NCBI GenBank assembly: GCA_014621425.1
Contig: JAANBB010000054.1
Span: 1-64,000, forward strand
Direction: 5' to 3'
From: Cylindrodendrum hubeiense
Lineage: Eukaryota; Ascomycota; Sordariomycetes; Hypocreales; Nectriaceae
DNA length: 64,000 nucleotides
Shown one piece after another: positions 1 to 9,720 of this stretch (position 1 is the stretch's first letter; every line of letters starts with the position of its first letter). The position numbers were made by a program, and so were the translations under genes. A model generated the notes under the pieces. It worked only from the letters and a program-made list of their open reading frames with translations, was not told the origin of the DNA and did no database searches.

Positions 1-3000
1 GTAGGCCCTGGGCGCGACGTAGGTGGGCGAGCGCATCCTGGAATGTGTTGGCGGCGGCGTAGTTGCCAAGGCCTGGTAGGCCCATGACGCCAGAGATAGA
101 CGAGAACATCAGGAAGAGGTCCAGGTCCATATCTTGGGTGAGCTGGTGCAGGTTCCAAGCGCCGTCCACCTTGGGAGCAAAGGTCGTGGCGCATCGCTCC
201 GGTGTCAAGGACGTGAGGACACCAGAGTCGACCACGCCGGCGGCATGAACAACACCACGTAGCGGCCGGTCCTCGTTGAAGGCTGCCAGGATTGACTTGA
301 CGTTATCGAAGTCGGCCATGTTGGCAGCGACAACGGTAGCTTTGGCCCCGAGCCCAGCGAGCTCAATGACCAGTGCATCGGCCCCGGGGGCTTCCATGCC
401 GCGGCGCGAGGTCAGAACCAGGTCGCGGATGCCGTGGGTAGTCACCAGCCATCGTGCTACACGGCCTCCAAGATCACCGAGACCACCGGTGACCAACACT
501 GCGCCGTCTTGACGGAGGAGTAGTTGTTCCTTCGATCCCAGCGCCCTTGGCTCCGAAACGCGCTGCATGTGCGGCACAAGCACCTGTCCTTGTCGCAGGG
601 CACATTCAGGTTCAGTACCCAGCATCATAGCTGGAGCAAGCGCCTCAAATACAGCGTCACCTTCGCCCAGGTCGATCAGACGAAGCTGCAGCTCCGGATG
701 CTCGTTGCGGGCAGTTCGTTGCAAGCCCCACAGCGGCCCCGCTCCGAGCCCCGGCGCACTGTCTCCGGGTCCGGCACCCACCGCCCGGCGTGTGACCCAC
801 ACCAGCGGCGGGGCAAACTCAGTCTTAGCAGCGGTCTGAAGCTGGGCCAAGGCCTTTGCGGTAAAGTCATACGACTGGTTGAGGACGTCGCCCTCCGAGT
901 CCCATAGGCACAGCAGACCGTCCAGCTCCTCGGCATCCTTGAGGTCTTCAACTTGGAGCAGCTGGATGTTGGTGCATGACAGGGCCGCCTTCACGTCTGA
1001 TGCCCACGCGACATCGCCGGCTGGGCATACAATACCCCACGAGCCACTGGGTGTAGAGCTTCTGGTATCGGCTTCGTGCCAGTTGATCTCGAACTCAAAG
1101 CGGTCTACTCCGCGCACCTCTGGCTCACTGGTCGCTTGTGTTGAATCATTGGTGTAGTTGACCACCTCCCGCGCAGGCCCGAAACGCTCCCGTTGGAAGG
1201 CGTATGTTGGCAGCTCAACACGTTGGCAGCTGAAAGGCTTGAAGTAGCCGGCCCAGTCGACGACCACATTCCGGGTGTGCAACTCGGCAACCTTTTGTTG
1301 AATGACTGTGGTTTCGTTCTTTCTAGGGATAAGCGATGGCACCCAGGTCTGGCTTTCGGTATTGTCAGCAAGGCAGGCCGCACCCATGCCACACAGCACC
1401 GGTCGTGGGCCCAACTCGAGGAAGACATTGATTCCTTGGTTGGAAAGTGTCTGCATGCCGTCGCTGAAGCGGACTGCGCTACGTGCCTGCTGAACCCAAT
1501 ACTCGGGCTGTTCGAGCTGGCCTGCCTCAGCCAGCTTGCCAGTCAGGCTGCTGACCACGCCGAACTGGGGTGGGCTAAACCGAACAGTCTCAGCTACGGC
1601 TCGGAAGGCTTCCAGCATGTCGTCCATGTGGTGCGAGTGGAACGCGTGGCTCACGTCGAGCATCTTGGCCTTGCGGGCCTGCCCGATGAAGTTGGCAGCC
1701 ACGCCCTCGACGGCATCGACGTCGCCGGAAACAACAGTCTGTGACGGCGTGTTGTAGCCGGCAATGTCGACCTTGCCTTGATAGCCCAATTGCTGAATAG
1801 CTGCCGTCACTTCAGCGGCACTGGCTTCGAGCGACGCCATCTTCCCGTTGCTGGGCAGGGCCTGCATCAAGCGGCCTCGCGCTGCCACCAGCCTACAGGC
1901 GTCGGACAGATCCAGGATGCCAGCAACGTGAGCAGCCGCAAGCTCGCCTACGCTGTGACCGAGTACATACTCGGGCTGTACGCCCCAGCTCTGCCACAAT
2001 CGCCATAGTGCCACCTCGACTGCAAACAGCGCTGGCTGGGCAAAATCGGTGCGGTTCAGTAACGCGGCGGTATCGCTGCCGGGCTCGGCCCACATGATGT
2101 CGAGCAGTGGCGCCTCTAGTCCTGTAAACTCGGCCACAATGGTGTCTAGCGCATCGCGGAACACGGGATAAGTCTCATACAGACCCTTGCCCATGCCGGG
2201 TCGCTGGCTGCCCTGCCCGGTGAAGAGCATTGCCAGACGCGGCTCGTTAGCGTTGTTACTGACAGGCAGCATGAACGAGCTTGGCTGAGCTACTGACGCC
2301 AGCTTTTCCAATAGCTCCGCCTTATCTGCGGCCATCAACACCAGTCGCCGTTTGAAATGGGTGCGGCTGGTCGCCAGTGAGTAGGCCACGTCACCAAGAC
2401 GATCCTGATCAGTGGTGCTGGTGCTGATGAACCGATGGAGCTTCTCAGCCTGTTGGCGCAGGGCCGCATCAGTGTGACCCGATAACACGAACGGCACGCA
2501 CAGGGGCAACGGAGCCAAAGCCGTAATGTTGTCAGATTCGACGATCTGGCACGGCGGCTCCTCAACAATGGCATGCGCATTCGTTCCACCAATGCCAAAG
2601 GCACTAATACCGGCTCGGCGCAGTCGGTTCTCATTCGACAGCCACGGCCGCTTCTCCTGAACCACGGCCATGTTGGCGCGCTTCCAGTCCACAGCGGGAG
2701 TGGGCGTCGCAACGTGCAACGTCTGGGGCAGGGTGCTATTCCGCATGGCCAGCACGACTTTGATCATGCCCACCAGACCGGCCGCCGCCTGCGTGTGGCC
2801 GAGATTGGACTTGGCCGAGCCAATCCACAATGGCTCCGCGTTGGACCGCGTCCGCCCAAAGACCTCGGCCAGCGCCGTGCCCTCGATGGGGTCGCCCAGC
2901 TTGGTGCCGGTGCCGTGGGCCTCGATGTAGTCGATGTCACCCGGCTGCAGTCCAGCTACGGCGAGAGCCGAGCGGATGAGACGCTGCTGTGCAGGGCCGC

Positions 3001-5755
3001 TGGGCGCAGTCAAGCTGGCACTGCGTCCATCATGGTTGACAGCAGTGCCACGCAACACGGCGTGGATTTTGTCACCATCGCGCTGGGCATCGGACAGTCT
3101 CTTCAGGACAACAACCGAGGAGCCCTCTCCCCAGCCGGTGCCTTGGGTTTCGGCTTCAAAGGCACGGCAGCTACCGTCTGGTGACATGCCCCGGAGCCCG
3201 CTGAACTCGACGTGCAGCCCGGGATTAAGCATCAGGCTTACACCGCCAGACACGGCCATGTCACATTCTCCCTGGCGCAGCGCCGAGCAGGCCAGATGAG
3301 TGGTGACTAGTGATGACGAGCATGCCGTGTCCAGCGTCATGGCCGGTCCCTCGAGGCCCAGGACGTAGGAAACACGACCGGACAGCGTACCACCCGCGGA
3401 GCCCGTTACCGTGTATCCGTCGAGATCTGCTAGGTTTCGGGTGGCAGAGGCGTTGAGGCTGTTGTGCGCCGGAATACCGCTGGTGCCGATGAATACACCA
3501 GTCTGGCTACCGCGCAGTCGATCCATGGTGTAACCGGCTCGCTCAAACCCCTCCCAACACGTCTCCAGCACCATATGCTGAAGAGGGTCAAGCGCTCGTG
3601 CCTCCCGCGGCGAGATGCCGAAGAAAGGGGCGTCGAATGAGTCAATTGTGCTAATGAAGCCACCGCGGCGACAGTACGTCTTGCCAACAGCGTCTGGGTC
3701 GGCATCATAGAGTGCGTCGGCGTCCCAACGGTCCTTGGGCACGTCGACGATCGCATCCCCGCCATTCTTGAGAAGCTCCCAGTACTCCTCAGGCGTTGCG
3801 ATGTCGCCAGGGAGTCGACATGCCATAGAAATGATGGCGATGTCTTCGTTGTTAGTAGAGCGCTGTTGTGCGCGGATAGGCTCCGGGCCATTGTTGTCGG
3901 AGCTGGCCAGGTATGCCGCCAATGCCTTGGCAGTGTAATGTTCGAACAGAACCGCTGGTGATACCGCCACACCCAACTGCTTCTCTAGCTCTACTGTGAC
4001 CCGGACAACGCGCATGGAGTCGCCGCCGACCTCGAAGAAGTTGTCATTGATGCTGATGCTGCCATGCCCAAGGACCTGTTTCCAAATAGCTAGCACACGC
4101 TCCTCCATTTCGGTGTTAGTCTTGGCGGTAGTCGGATGGCTTACGGTCACCGTAACAGCTGGAGCTACTGGAACTACTACGGCCACAGGATCCGGGAGGG
4201 CCTTGCGGTCGATCTTGCCGTTCAGGGAGATTGGGAGAGCGTCTAGCTCAACGAATAGCTGCGGCACCATGTAGGCAGGGAGGCGCTCGGCCAACCACGG
4301 ACGCAGGATGCTGTCCAACGCCATCGTGGAGACTTCTTCGGCCACGAGCACCTTCGTGTCCCGCACGCAATAGGCGACCAACCGCTCGTCACGGCTCACT
4401 ACAGCGGCCCCAGAGAGGTACTCGTGGTCGATGATGGCGGCCTCGACGTCGCCCGCCTCGATTCTGTAGCCCCGGACCTTGACCTGGCTGTCGATGCGGC
4501 CCAGCACGCACAGCTGTCCCGGCTCAGTGAAGCAGGCCAGGTCGCCAGTGCGGTAGAAGCGGCCCTCATGGAAGGGGTTGTCGAGGAACCGGGATTGAGT
4601 AAGCTCCTCGTTGTTACGGTAGCCGCGGGCCACGCTGGCGCCGCCGATATACAGCTCACCCGAACTGCCCAGCGGCACCGGCGACATGTCCTCGTCAAGC
4701 ACGTATAGCCGACCATTGGCGTTGGGGACGCCGATGAGCATGTCCTCGCCTCTGCGGACTTTCCAATTGGTCGCGTACGTGGTTTCAGTTGGCCCGTACA
4801 GGTTCCACAGCACGTCGCCGCAGTCAAGCAGGCGCTCTGCAAGTCGTCGGGACAGCGCGTCTCCCGCAGAAAGCATGGTGGTGAGCCGGGGATTCCCTGT
4901 CCAGCCCGACTCCAGCAGCATTTGCCATGCAACGGGGGTCCCCTGCATGATGCTGATCTCGTGGAGCCCCATCAATCTGATCAGGGCCCGCGGGTTTCGG
5001 ACTTCCTCTGCCTGTGCAATGACAACCATTGCACCACATAGCAGCGGCAGGAACAGCTCCATGAAGGCCATGTCGAAGGAAATAGTCGTTACGGCCAACA
5101 TCCGGTCTTCCTTTTTGCAGCCGAGGTCCCGCTCCGACGATAAAAGGAGGTTGGACAAGGATCCGTGGCCCATCTCAACGCCCTTGGGTTTCCCGGTCGA
5201 ACCGGAAGTATACATGACATATGCGAGGTCCTCCGACCCCACATCTATTAGGAGGTTGCTGCTGTCGCCGCCGGAGCTCATGTTGCTATTATCGTTGTTT
5301 AGTACCTCGTCAATATTGAGGCACAAATCTTTCCAGAGAGACACCGCATCAAGCGTGGTGGGCTCGGCGACAATGAGACTTGGACCCGCATCGTCCATCA
5401 TCTGGCTGATGCGCATCTCTGGGAATGCCGGGTCGATGGGTACGTATGCAGAGCCCGTCTTGAGCACTGCCAATATCGCCACGACAAGATCGATGGAGCG
5501 TTCCAGTGCCACGCCAACCATGTCGCGAGGTTTGACTCCTCGCTCCACAAGGACGCGAGCAAGACGATTTGCCCTGGCATTGAGTTTTGTGTAGGTGATT
5601 TCTGCATTGCCGCAAATCAAGGCGGTCCGATCAGAATGGCTGTCTGCGGAGTACTCAATGAGGTGATGCACACAACGTCCCAGCATTGAGGCATCGTCGG
5701 TGTTGTTGAACTCTTCCACCAACATCTGGCGGTCAACATCCGAGATTCCACTCAT
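1..5755 (-). CDS. swnK: SwnK-like hybrid NRPS-PKS synthetase (C-terminal part off window)
   Basis: The reading frame is open without introns from the ATG at 5755 to the window edge, about 1,918 residues. Domains in order: an adenylation domain with no condensation domain before it (residues ~30-500; YTSGSTGKPKG near 181, NLYGPTETTY near 320, VRGYRIEAGD near 425); a thiolation domain with FFEVGGDSM, phosphopantetheine Ser580; KS ~640-1060 with Cys812 in DTACSSS, His947 in HGTGT and His987 in SNLGH; AT with Ser1268 in GHSVGE and an HAFH motif at 1370-1373, which favours malonyl-CoA; no dehydratase; KR with GGLGDLGG near 1756 and Tyr1899 in GNYAAAN. The A-T-KS-AT-KR order matches SwnK of swainsonine biosynthesis, which loads pipecolate, adds malonate and is ~2,500 residues with a second carrier and a reductase at the end; those would lie left of position 1. 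The symbol rests on architecture, not on an alignment. Another amino-acid-primed hybrid synthetase is the alternative. Confidence 0.8.
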   Translation of the reverse strand, partial: MSGISDVDRQMLVEEFNNTDDASMLGRCVHHLIEYSADSHSDRTALICGNAEITYTKLNARANRLARVLVERGVKPRDMVGVALERSIDLVVAILAVLKTGSAYVPIDPAFPEMRISQMMDDAGPSLIVAEPTTLDAVSLWKDLCLNIDEVLNNDNSNMSSGGDSSNLLIDVGSEDLAYVMYTSGSTGKPKGVEMGHGSLSNLLLSSERDLGCKKEDRMLAVTTISFDMAFMELFLPLLCGAMVVIAQAEEVRNPRALIRLMGLHEISIMQGTPVAWQMLLESGWTGNPRLTTMLSAGDALSRRLAERLLDCGDVLWNLYGPTETTYATNWKVRRGEDMLIGVPNANGRLYVLDEDMSPVPLGSSGELYIGGASVARGYRNNEELTQSRFLDNPFHEGRFYRTGDLACFTEPGQLCVLGRIDSQVKVRGYRIEAGDVEAAIIDHEYLSGAAVVSRDERLVAYCVRDTKVLVAEEVSTMALDSILRPWLAERLPAYMVPQLFVELDALPISLNGKIDRKALPDPVAVVVPVAPAVTVTVSHPTTAKTNTEMEERVLAIWKQVLGHGSISINDNFFEVGGDSMRVVRVTVELEKQLGVAVSPAVLFEHYTAKALAAYLASSDNNGPEPIRAQQRSTNNEDIAIISMACRLPGDIATPEEYWELLKNGGDAIVDVPKDRWDADALYDADPDAVGKTYCRRGGFISTIDSFDAPFFGISPREARALDPLQHMVLETCWEGFERAGYTMDRLRGSQTGVFIGTSGIPAHNSLNASATRNLADLDGYTVTGSAGGTLSGRVSYVLGLEGPAMTLDTACSSSLVTTHLACSALRQGECDMAVSGGVSLMLNPGLHVEFSGLRGMSPDGSCRAFEAETQGTGWGEGSSVVVLKRLSDAQRDGDKIHAVLRGTAVNHDGRSASLTAPSGPAQQRLIRSALAVAGLQPGDIDYIEAHGTGTKLGDPIEGTALAEVFGRTRSNAEPLWIGSAKSNLGHTQAAAGLVGMIKVVLAMRNSTLPQTLHVATPTPAVDWKRANMAVVQEKRPWLSNENRLRRAGISAFGIGGTNAHAIVEEPPCQIVESDNITALAPLPLCVPFVLSGHTDAALRQQAEKLHRFISTSTTDQDRLGDVAYSLATSRTHFKRRLVLMAADKAELLEKLASVAQPSSFMLPVSNNANEPRLAMLFTGQGSQRPGMGKGLYETYPVFRDALDTIVAEFTGLEAPLLDIMWAEPGSDTAALLNRTDFAQPALFAVEVALWRLWQSWGVQPEYVLGHSVGELAAAHVAGILDLSDACRLVAARGRLMQALPSNGKMASLEASAAEVTAAIQQLGYQGKVDIAGYNTPSQTVVSGDVDAVEGVAANFIGQARKAKMLDVSHAFHSHHMDDMLEAFRAVAETVRFSPPQFGVVSSLTGKLAEAGQLEQPEYWVQQARSAVRFSDGMQTLSNQGINVFLELGPRPVLCGMGAACLADNTESQTWVPSLIPRKNETTVIQQKVAELHTRNVVVDWAGYFKPFSCQRVELPTYAFQRERFGPAREVVNYTNDSTQATSEPEVRGVDRFEFEINWHEADTRSSTPSGSWGIVCPAGDVAWASDVKAALSCTNIQLLQVEDLKDAEELDGLLCLWDSEGDVLNQSYDFTAKALAQLQTAAKTEFAPPLVWVTRRAVGAGPGDSAPGLGAGPLWGLQRTARNEHPELQLRLIDLGEGDAVFEALAPAMMLGTEPECALRQGQVLVPHMQRVSEPRALGSKEQLLLRQDGAVLVTGGLGDLGGRVARWLVTTHGIRDLVLTSRRGMEAPGADALVIELAGLGAKATVVAANMADFDNVKSILAAFNEDRPLRGVVHAAGVVDSGVLTSLTPERCATTFAPKVDGAWNLHQLTQDMDLDLFLMFSSISGVMGLPGLGNYAAANTFQDALAHLRRAQGL

Positions 5756-6973
5756 CTTTCAAGTTTTTGATCTTTGATGTGTCGTTGAAGTCTTAGATTA
5801 CTTCTCAGTTATGTACAAGCGATGGTCGTTGGAATTGATAGTGAGCAAGCTAACCAGGGCACCGACGTATCTTTATATTCATCATGTTGATGTAGTCGAG
5901 TTCTTTACAAAACTTACCAACCTCCAACGTATCGCCGATCCATCGTGCCGTACGCCTCCAGTATGCTCGCTACAGGGGTATAGGATCAATGAGAAAGCTT
6001 CACTGAGCGATGCATGTCTATTCACATCAACAATTCGATGATGCTTCTCGCCACTGGAGCCGTATTACAGCCACCTTTCTGCACGCATTCAGACTGTTCT
6101 CGTACTTGTCTCACACGGGGTTGTACAATATCGGAGTGGTACCTAACTGAACCCTTATCCACCTCTTGTTATCCAGTCGAAACTTAGTAACTTCGGCCAC
6201 CTGTGCTCACCAACAGCAATCCACTCTTGAAATTGTCCAAGAACACGGCTCAATCGGATCATCCGAAGGATGATTGGGCTCCGTGACGCCAATGCAGCGC
6301 AAAGACGTGATCCTGGGTCTCTCTGCCGTACTAGAGTGGCTGCTTCCGTGACCTTTCACACTGTCTTTCAAGTGTAGCTGAATTATAACCTCTTCTCTCT
6401 CGGATAAAGGCCGTGAGTATAGTCTCGGACCCTTACCCCTGCCCATTCCGATGTCGGTGAGAAACGGCTTGCATGTCTTGTCCCGCCACTCCACTGTTCC
6501 TCTTTTCATGAGAGGCAACACTCTTCTACTATGTATCTACATGGCACATACCCATTTAACGCTTACTCTGTTTGGCCATTTACTCAACAATCAACCTTGA
6601 ACAATGGCAGCCTTCGCCGGCCTTTGTACTTTTCACGTATTAAGAGGCTTACGTGGGCCTATCAAGTCATACTCTAGTTTCTAACTTGTTGCAATGGTTC
6701 GATTAATGACGACAGGTCACTGAGGTTGAACGAGAAACATGTTTAGGGGTTAATCTTGCTCCGGTGGCTGGCTGAGAGTTGCTGGTCTTGGTGGGTTAGT
6801 GGTTTAATATGTGCATGAGAGGAGTCGGCTAGTTATATGTCCGACCCCCTGGTGAGATACATCATCATTCATATGCAAAGTTTGAGACATGGCGTACTAT
6901 GCGGTCTATCTCCCTAATAGCAACCGAGTTTCTGGAGATCTATCTTGATCGGCGTGTGAGGAACAAAAGCCTG

Positions 6974-7005
6974 TGTCTCAGGGAATCGGAATTGTAACTG
7001 AGACA
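6974..7005. repeat. Perfect 8-bp inverted repeat TGTCTCAG...CTGAGACA
   Basis: Arms at 6974-6981 and 6998-7005 are exact reverse complements separated by 16 nt. The position is about 1.2 kb upstream of the synthetase start. It could be a dimer binding site for a regulator or the edge of a decayed element; the sequence does not decide. Confidence 0.6.
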
Positions 7006-7837
7006 TGCCTGATCCGTCGACCCAGCATTGCAGTAATGCATTGCTGTGCCTAGTATTACGCTGAGGCGCTGCTGTTAGTCCTACCTGAGGCTTGCACTGT
7101 GCTGCTGTCTCAGCACTATGCTGAGCCGTCCCTGCGCCGTCGCTTCAGCTTGACGCTAAGGTAGCATGCATGAGCTGTTTGTTGTTTTGAGGAGCCGGCA
7201 TGGCGATCATGACGGCAGTCATCATAGTCCAATACAATTCTTTCGACATGGCAAATTTGGCCTTGGCGCTCTCTGATTGCAACAGTAGATACGCTTGATT
7301 ATCACACCATGCTGACATCTTTTGCTCTTGGTGGAAGATGTGTAAACCGATTAGGAGATGGCTGAGCCTCAGATACGTGAAACTGGAAGCTGGTTGAAAA
7401 GGGATTGCGGTCAAAACTTACCTGGTAGCATCTATCATGCTGTGAGCTGAGATAGACTCTTTTGAGCAAGTTTCTTGCCTCAGTCTTTTGTTTTACCGCT
7501 CTGGTACTACGTAGTGCTCGGTATCGTTTCGAGGACAGGCTAGGGGCAATGGCGAAACGCCGCAATGGTCGGTTAGCGGATGGCGGCCGAGCATGTCCAA
7601 TCGGAGATACCATCAACCCTAGCAGATACATGTGCATATTACGGGCCGCAGGTTCTACCCGATTCGCTCACGCTACCTCCTCGGCATCATACACCCGCAG
7701 TCAGGAAAGTGTGGCTATCGGTCCAGACTGCCGGGATCGGCGGGTCCTAGCCCCCACGGTGGCTTTCTCAGTCGGATCATCATGTTCCAGGTGTGGGTTC
7801 GTAAGGGACGTGCGTACTGAGGAGGCGTAATGTGGAA

Positions 7838-7893
7838 GTGTGTTGCGGAGGAAACGTGTGGTGGAAACGTGTGGTGGAAACATGTTGTGGAAA
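7838..7893. repeat. Short tandem repeat, about 13-bp unit
   Basis: Two exact copies of GTGTGGTGGAAAC (7856-7868 and 7869-7881) are flanked by diverged copies ending in GGAAAC or GGAAA on both sides, giving about four units. It lies about 230 bp past the stop codon of the reductase gene. Confidence 0.75.
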
Positions 7894-7987
7894 TTATGCA
7901 TGTTAGAGAATTGAGTGGCATCCAATGAAGCAGCCTTGATGTCATCTTGACGTTCAATTAGGAGGGCCACGAGCCATAGCCGGTGTG

Positions 7988-8047
7988 CCTATCAGAGACT
8001 ATCACATGTCGAAGCTACCTATCAGAGACTATCACATGCTGAAGCTA
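7988..8047. repeat. 30-bp tandem duplication
   Basis: Unit 1 (7988-8017) and unit 2 (8018-8047) begin CCTATCAGAGACTATCACAT and differ only where TGTC in one is TGCT in the other. The duplication ends about 75 bp before the stop codon of the minus-strand reductase, in its 3' flank. Confidence 0.85.
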
Positions 8048-8120
8048 ACTATTGCCCGTTTTACACACTAACATTCTTGAGCGGTGATAGTGCTCCTTTT
8101 GGGCCTCCTTTGGGCCTCCG

Positions 8121-9029
8121 TTACAGAATCAGGTTCGCATCGCCATCAAACTGCGCCAAGCCCTCTTGCAATGTTCGGAAGTGAATACCCGGGAAATACT
8201 TCTGTCTCTGAGCTTGCACTTTATCCTGAGGCAACGAACTCGCGTAGCTCAGTGAGTAGATCTGTTGGTCTACCTCGAGGATGAGGTCTTCGTCCTTCGA
8301 CGTCTGGAGGATCTCTATAAGATCGTAGAGTGATTTCCGTGACGTCGGGAGATCCGGATACCTCTGCTTGATAACTTCCACGATGTCATTCCAGCATGTG
8401 CGCTCGCCGGAAATGAAAGTGTAAGGCTCCCAGGTTGGTGCTTCGATGAGGCTTGCGAGCGCTTTGGCAACGTCGCGCACCCACGTGGCGTCCACGGGTT
8501 CTTTTCCGGTCCCGGGAATCACAATGCGACCATCGGTCAGGTTGACGGGGCAGGCGTCGCCGATATCCTTAAGATAGCGGTTCTTCGCCGGTACGACGTA
8601 GTCGATCAGCCAGCCAACGCAGACCAGCGTCCACTTGATGTCCGACTGCTCCCGGAGGGCCTTGCGGAGAGGCTCCCGGGTGCGGTAGTAGAAGGCGGGC
8701 TGGTCAGGGATAGACTCAATATCTCCTGCAAACTCGGAGGGAATGAAGCGCTTGCACGTGGAGCTCTGTTGGCAAGCTTTGAGGAGGGTGCTATGAACAT
8801 CCACGAACGATTGAGTACAGTCGGAAATGGTCGATATTAGCACCTCGCCATCACCCAAGCCCTTGTTCAGAGACTCCAGGGTGTAGTCGGTGATGAACTG
8901 AGTGACGCCCGGACGCTCGAATTGCGGCTTGTGCTTGCGGGTCAGAATAGTGAGTTGGTGAGCGGTCTTGGCGAACTCCTCGCAGATGTAGCGAGTCAGG
9001 TCGCCGGAACCAGCGATTACGACACGCAT
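8121..9029 (-). CDS. NmrA/isoflavone-reductase-type oxidoreductase (SwnN/SwnR-like)
   Basis: A single-exon protein of 302 residues. The start MRVVIAGSGD puts the dinucleotide-binding strand and its glycine-rich loop at residues 2-12, as expected for an atypical short-chain dehydrogenase. An upstream in-frame ATG at 9092 would add 21 residues before the Rossmann strand and is less likely. RFIPSEFAGD and the tail LAQFDGDANLIL fit the NmrA-like/isoflavone-reductase group. The swainsonine cluster carries two Rossmann-fold reductases, SwnN and SwnR, that reduce imine/iminium intermediates made from the SwnK product. The same strand and proximity to the synthetase suggest one of these roles, but I cannot tell which from sequence alone. 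It is cytosolic, with no signal peptide or membrane segment. Confidence 0.8.
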   Translation of the reverse strand: MRVVIAGSGDLTRYICEEFAKTAHQLTILTRKHKPQFERPGVTQFITDYTLESLNKGLGDGEVLISTISDCTQSFVDVHSTLLKACQQSSTCKRFIPSEFAGDIESIPDQPAFYYRTREPLRKALREQSDIKWTLVCVGWLIDYVVPAKNRYLKDIGDACPVNLTDGRIVIPGTGKEPVDATWVRDVAKALASLIEAPTWEPYTFISGERTCWNDIVEVIKQRYPDLPTSRKSLYDLIEILQTSKDEDLILEVDQQIYSLSYASSLPQDKVQAQRQKYFPGIHFRTLQEGLAQFDGDANLIL

Positions 9030-9280
9030 CGTGTTTGTGGCAAGCTCAATTGATGTGAGATGGGTGCGGTGCAGTGATGGAATGACGTGCAAAGAGGCTG
9101 AGGAGGTGAGTTACACTTCCAAGGCCGTGGGTGACTAGAGGCCTCATTAAATGCGATGAACACTGTCTGACGGCAAACGCTTCCGCGTCCGCTCTGTGTA
9201 GTTTCTCGATGCAATGACCGTCTCCAGCCAATTAATCACGCACAATGCCAGGGACGAGGACAGCTGGCGGTTACCGAAAC

Positions 9281-9293
9281 TGTCTCGGAGACA
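9281..9293. repeat. Palindromic TGTCTCGGAGACA
   Basis: TGTCTC and GAGACA are reverse complements around one central base, 250 bp upstream of the reductase start. It shares its half-site with the inverted repeat at 6974-7005, which is why a shared binding protein is conceivable. Confidence 0.5.
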
Positions 9294-9331
9294 CTGCATG
9301 CGAGTGGGGGTTGCCATTGCGTCAGTTGTAG

Positions 9332-9720
9332 CATTGTCTCAGGCCTGTGTGATGGTGGAATGGTGCCTATTATTAACCCAGCAATGTGCGGGCGACCACT
9401 GAGTGAGTCCGCATATATTGGCACGCTGCATAACGGCACATAGTACCATCTGGTGGTCGTCTGAAATGGCGCAACTCACCGCCTTCGTATTTCACTCAAG
9501 AAGCAAACCTCTGGGCGTGATTTAAGCGATTGGGCGTATTTCTGCTTCGTCAATACAGCATCTCCCTAGCAGCGGCTGTCATTGTCTCAGTTCAGGCACT
9601 GTCTTAGGCGGATGCATACAACAGGCACTTCGTAGCACTACGGTGGCTAACAATGCGGCGGCACAGATGCTAAGCCCAGACTCCGGGGGGTCCGCATATT
9701 CGATCGGCACTGAGCATGGA
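9332..9720. repeat. Diverged direct duplication
   Basis: Both copies start with CATTGTCTCAG (9332-9342 and 9580-9590), then have a related TAAC...CAATG.GCGG block, and end near GTCCGCATAT. The similarity is visible by eye but with indels, so exact limits are uncertain. Confidence 0.4.

Larger units (their letters stand above)
5756..8120. other. Intergenic region between synthetase and reductase, repeat-bearing
   Basis: No supportable gene in 2.4 kb. Small ORFs here show no family features. It must contain the synthetase promoter at its left end. It holds an 8-bp-arm inverted repeat (6974-7005), a third copy of the same 8-mer at 7106-7113, a 13-bp tandem repeat (7838-7893) and a 30-bp tandem duplication (7988-8047). 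Confidence 0.6.

Noticed and set aside
1193..3299. Several plus-strand ORFs of 90-200 codons in the KS/AT region
   Set aside because: All are opposite-strand frames of GC-rich PKS coding sequence; no independent motif.
4686..5594. 302-codon plus-strand ORF inside the synthetase gene
   Set aside because: It is the antisense shadow of the adenylation domain, whose motifs read perfectly on the minus strand in one frame.
9030..9092. Upstream ATG extending the reductase by 21 residues
   Set aside because: The extra residues precede the Rossmann beta strand that normally begins at the N-terminus; the ATG at 9029 is the better start.
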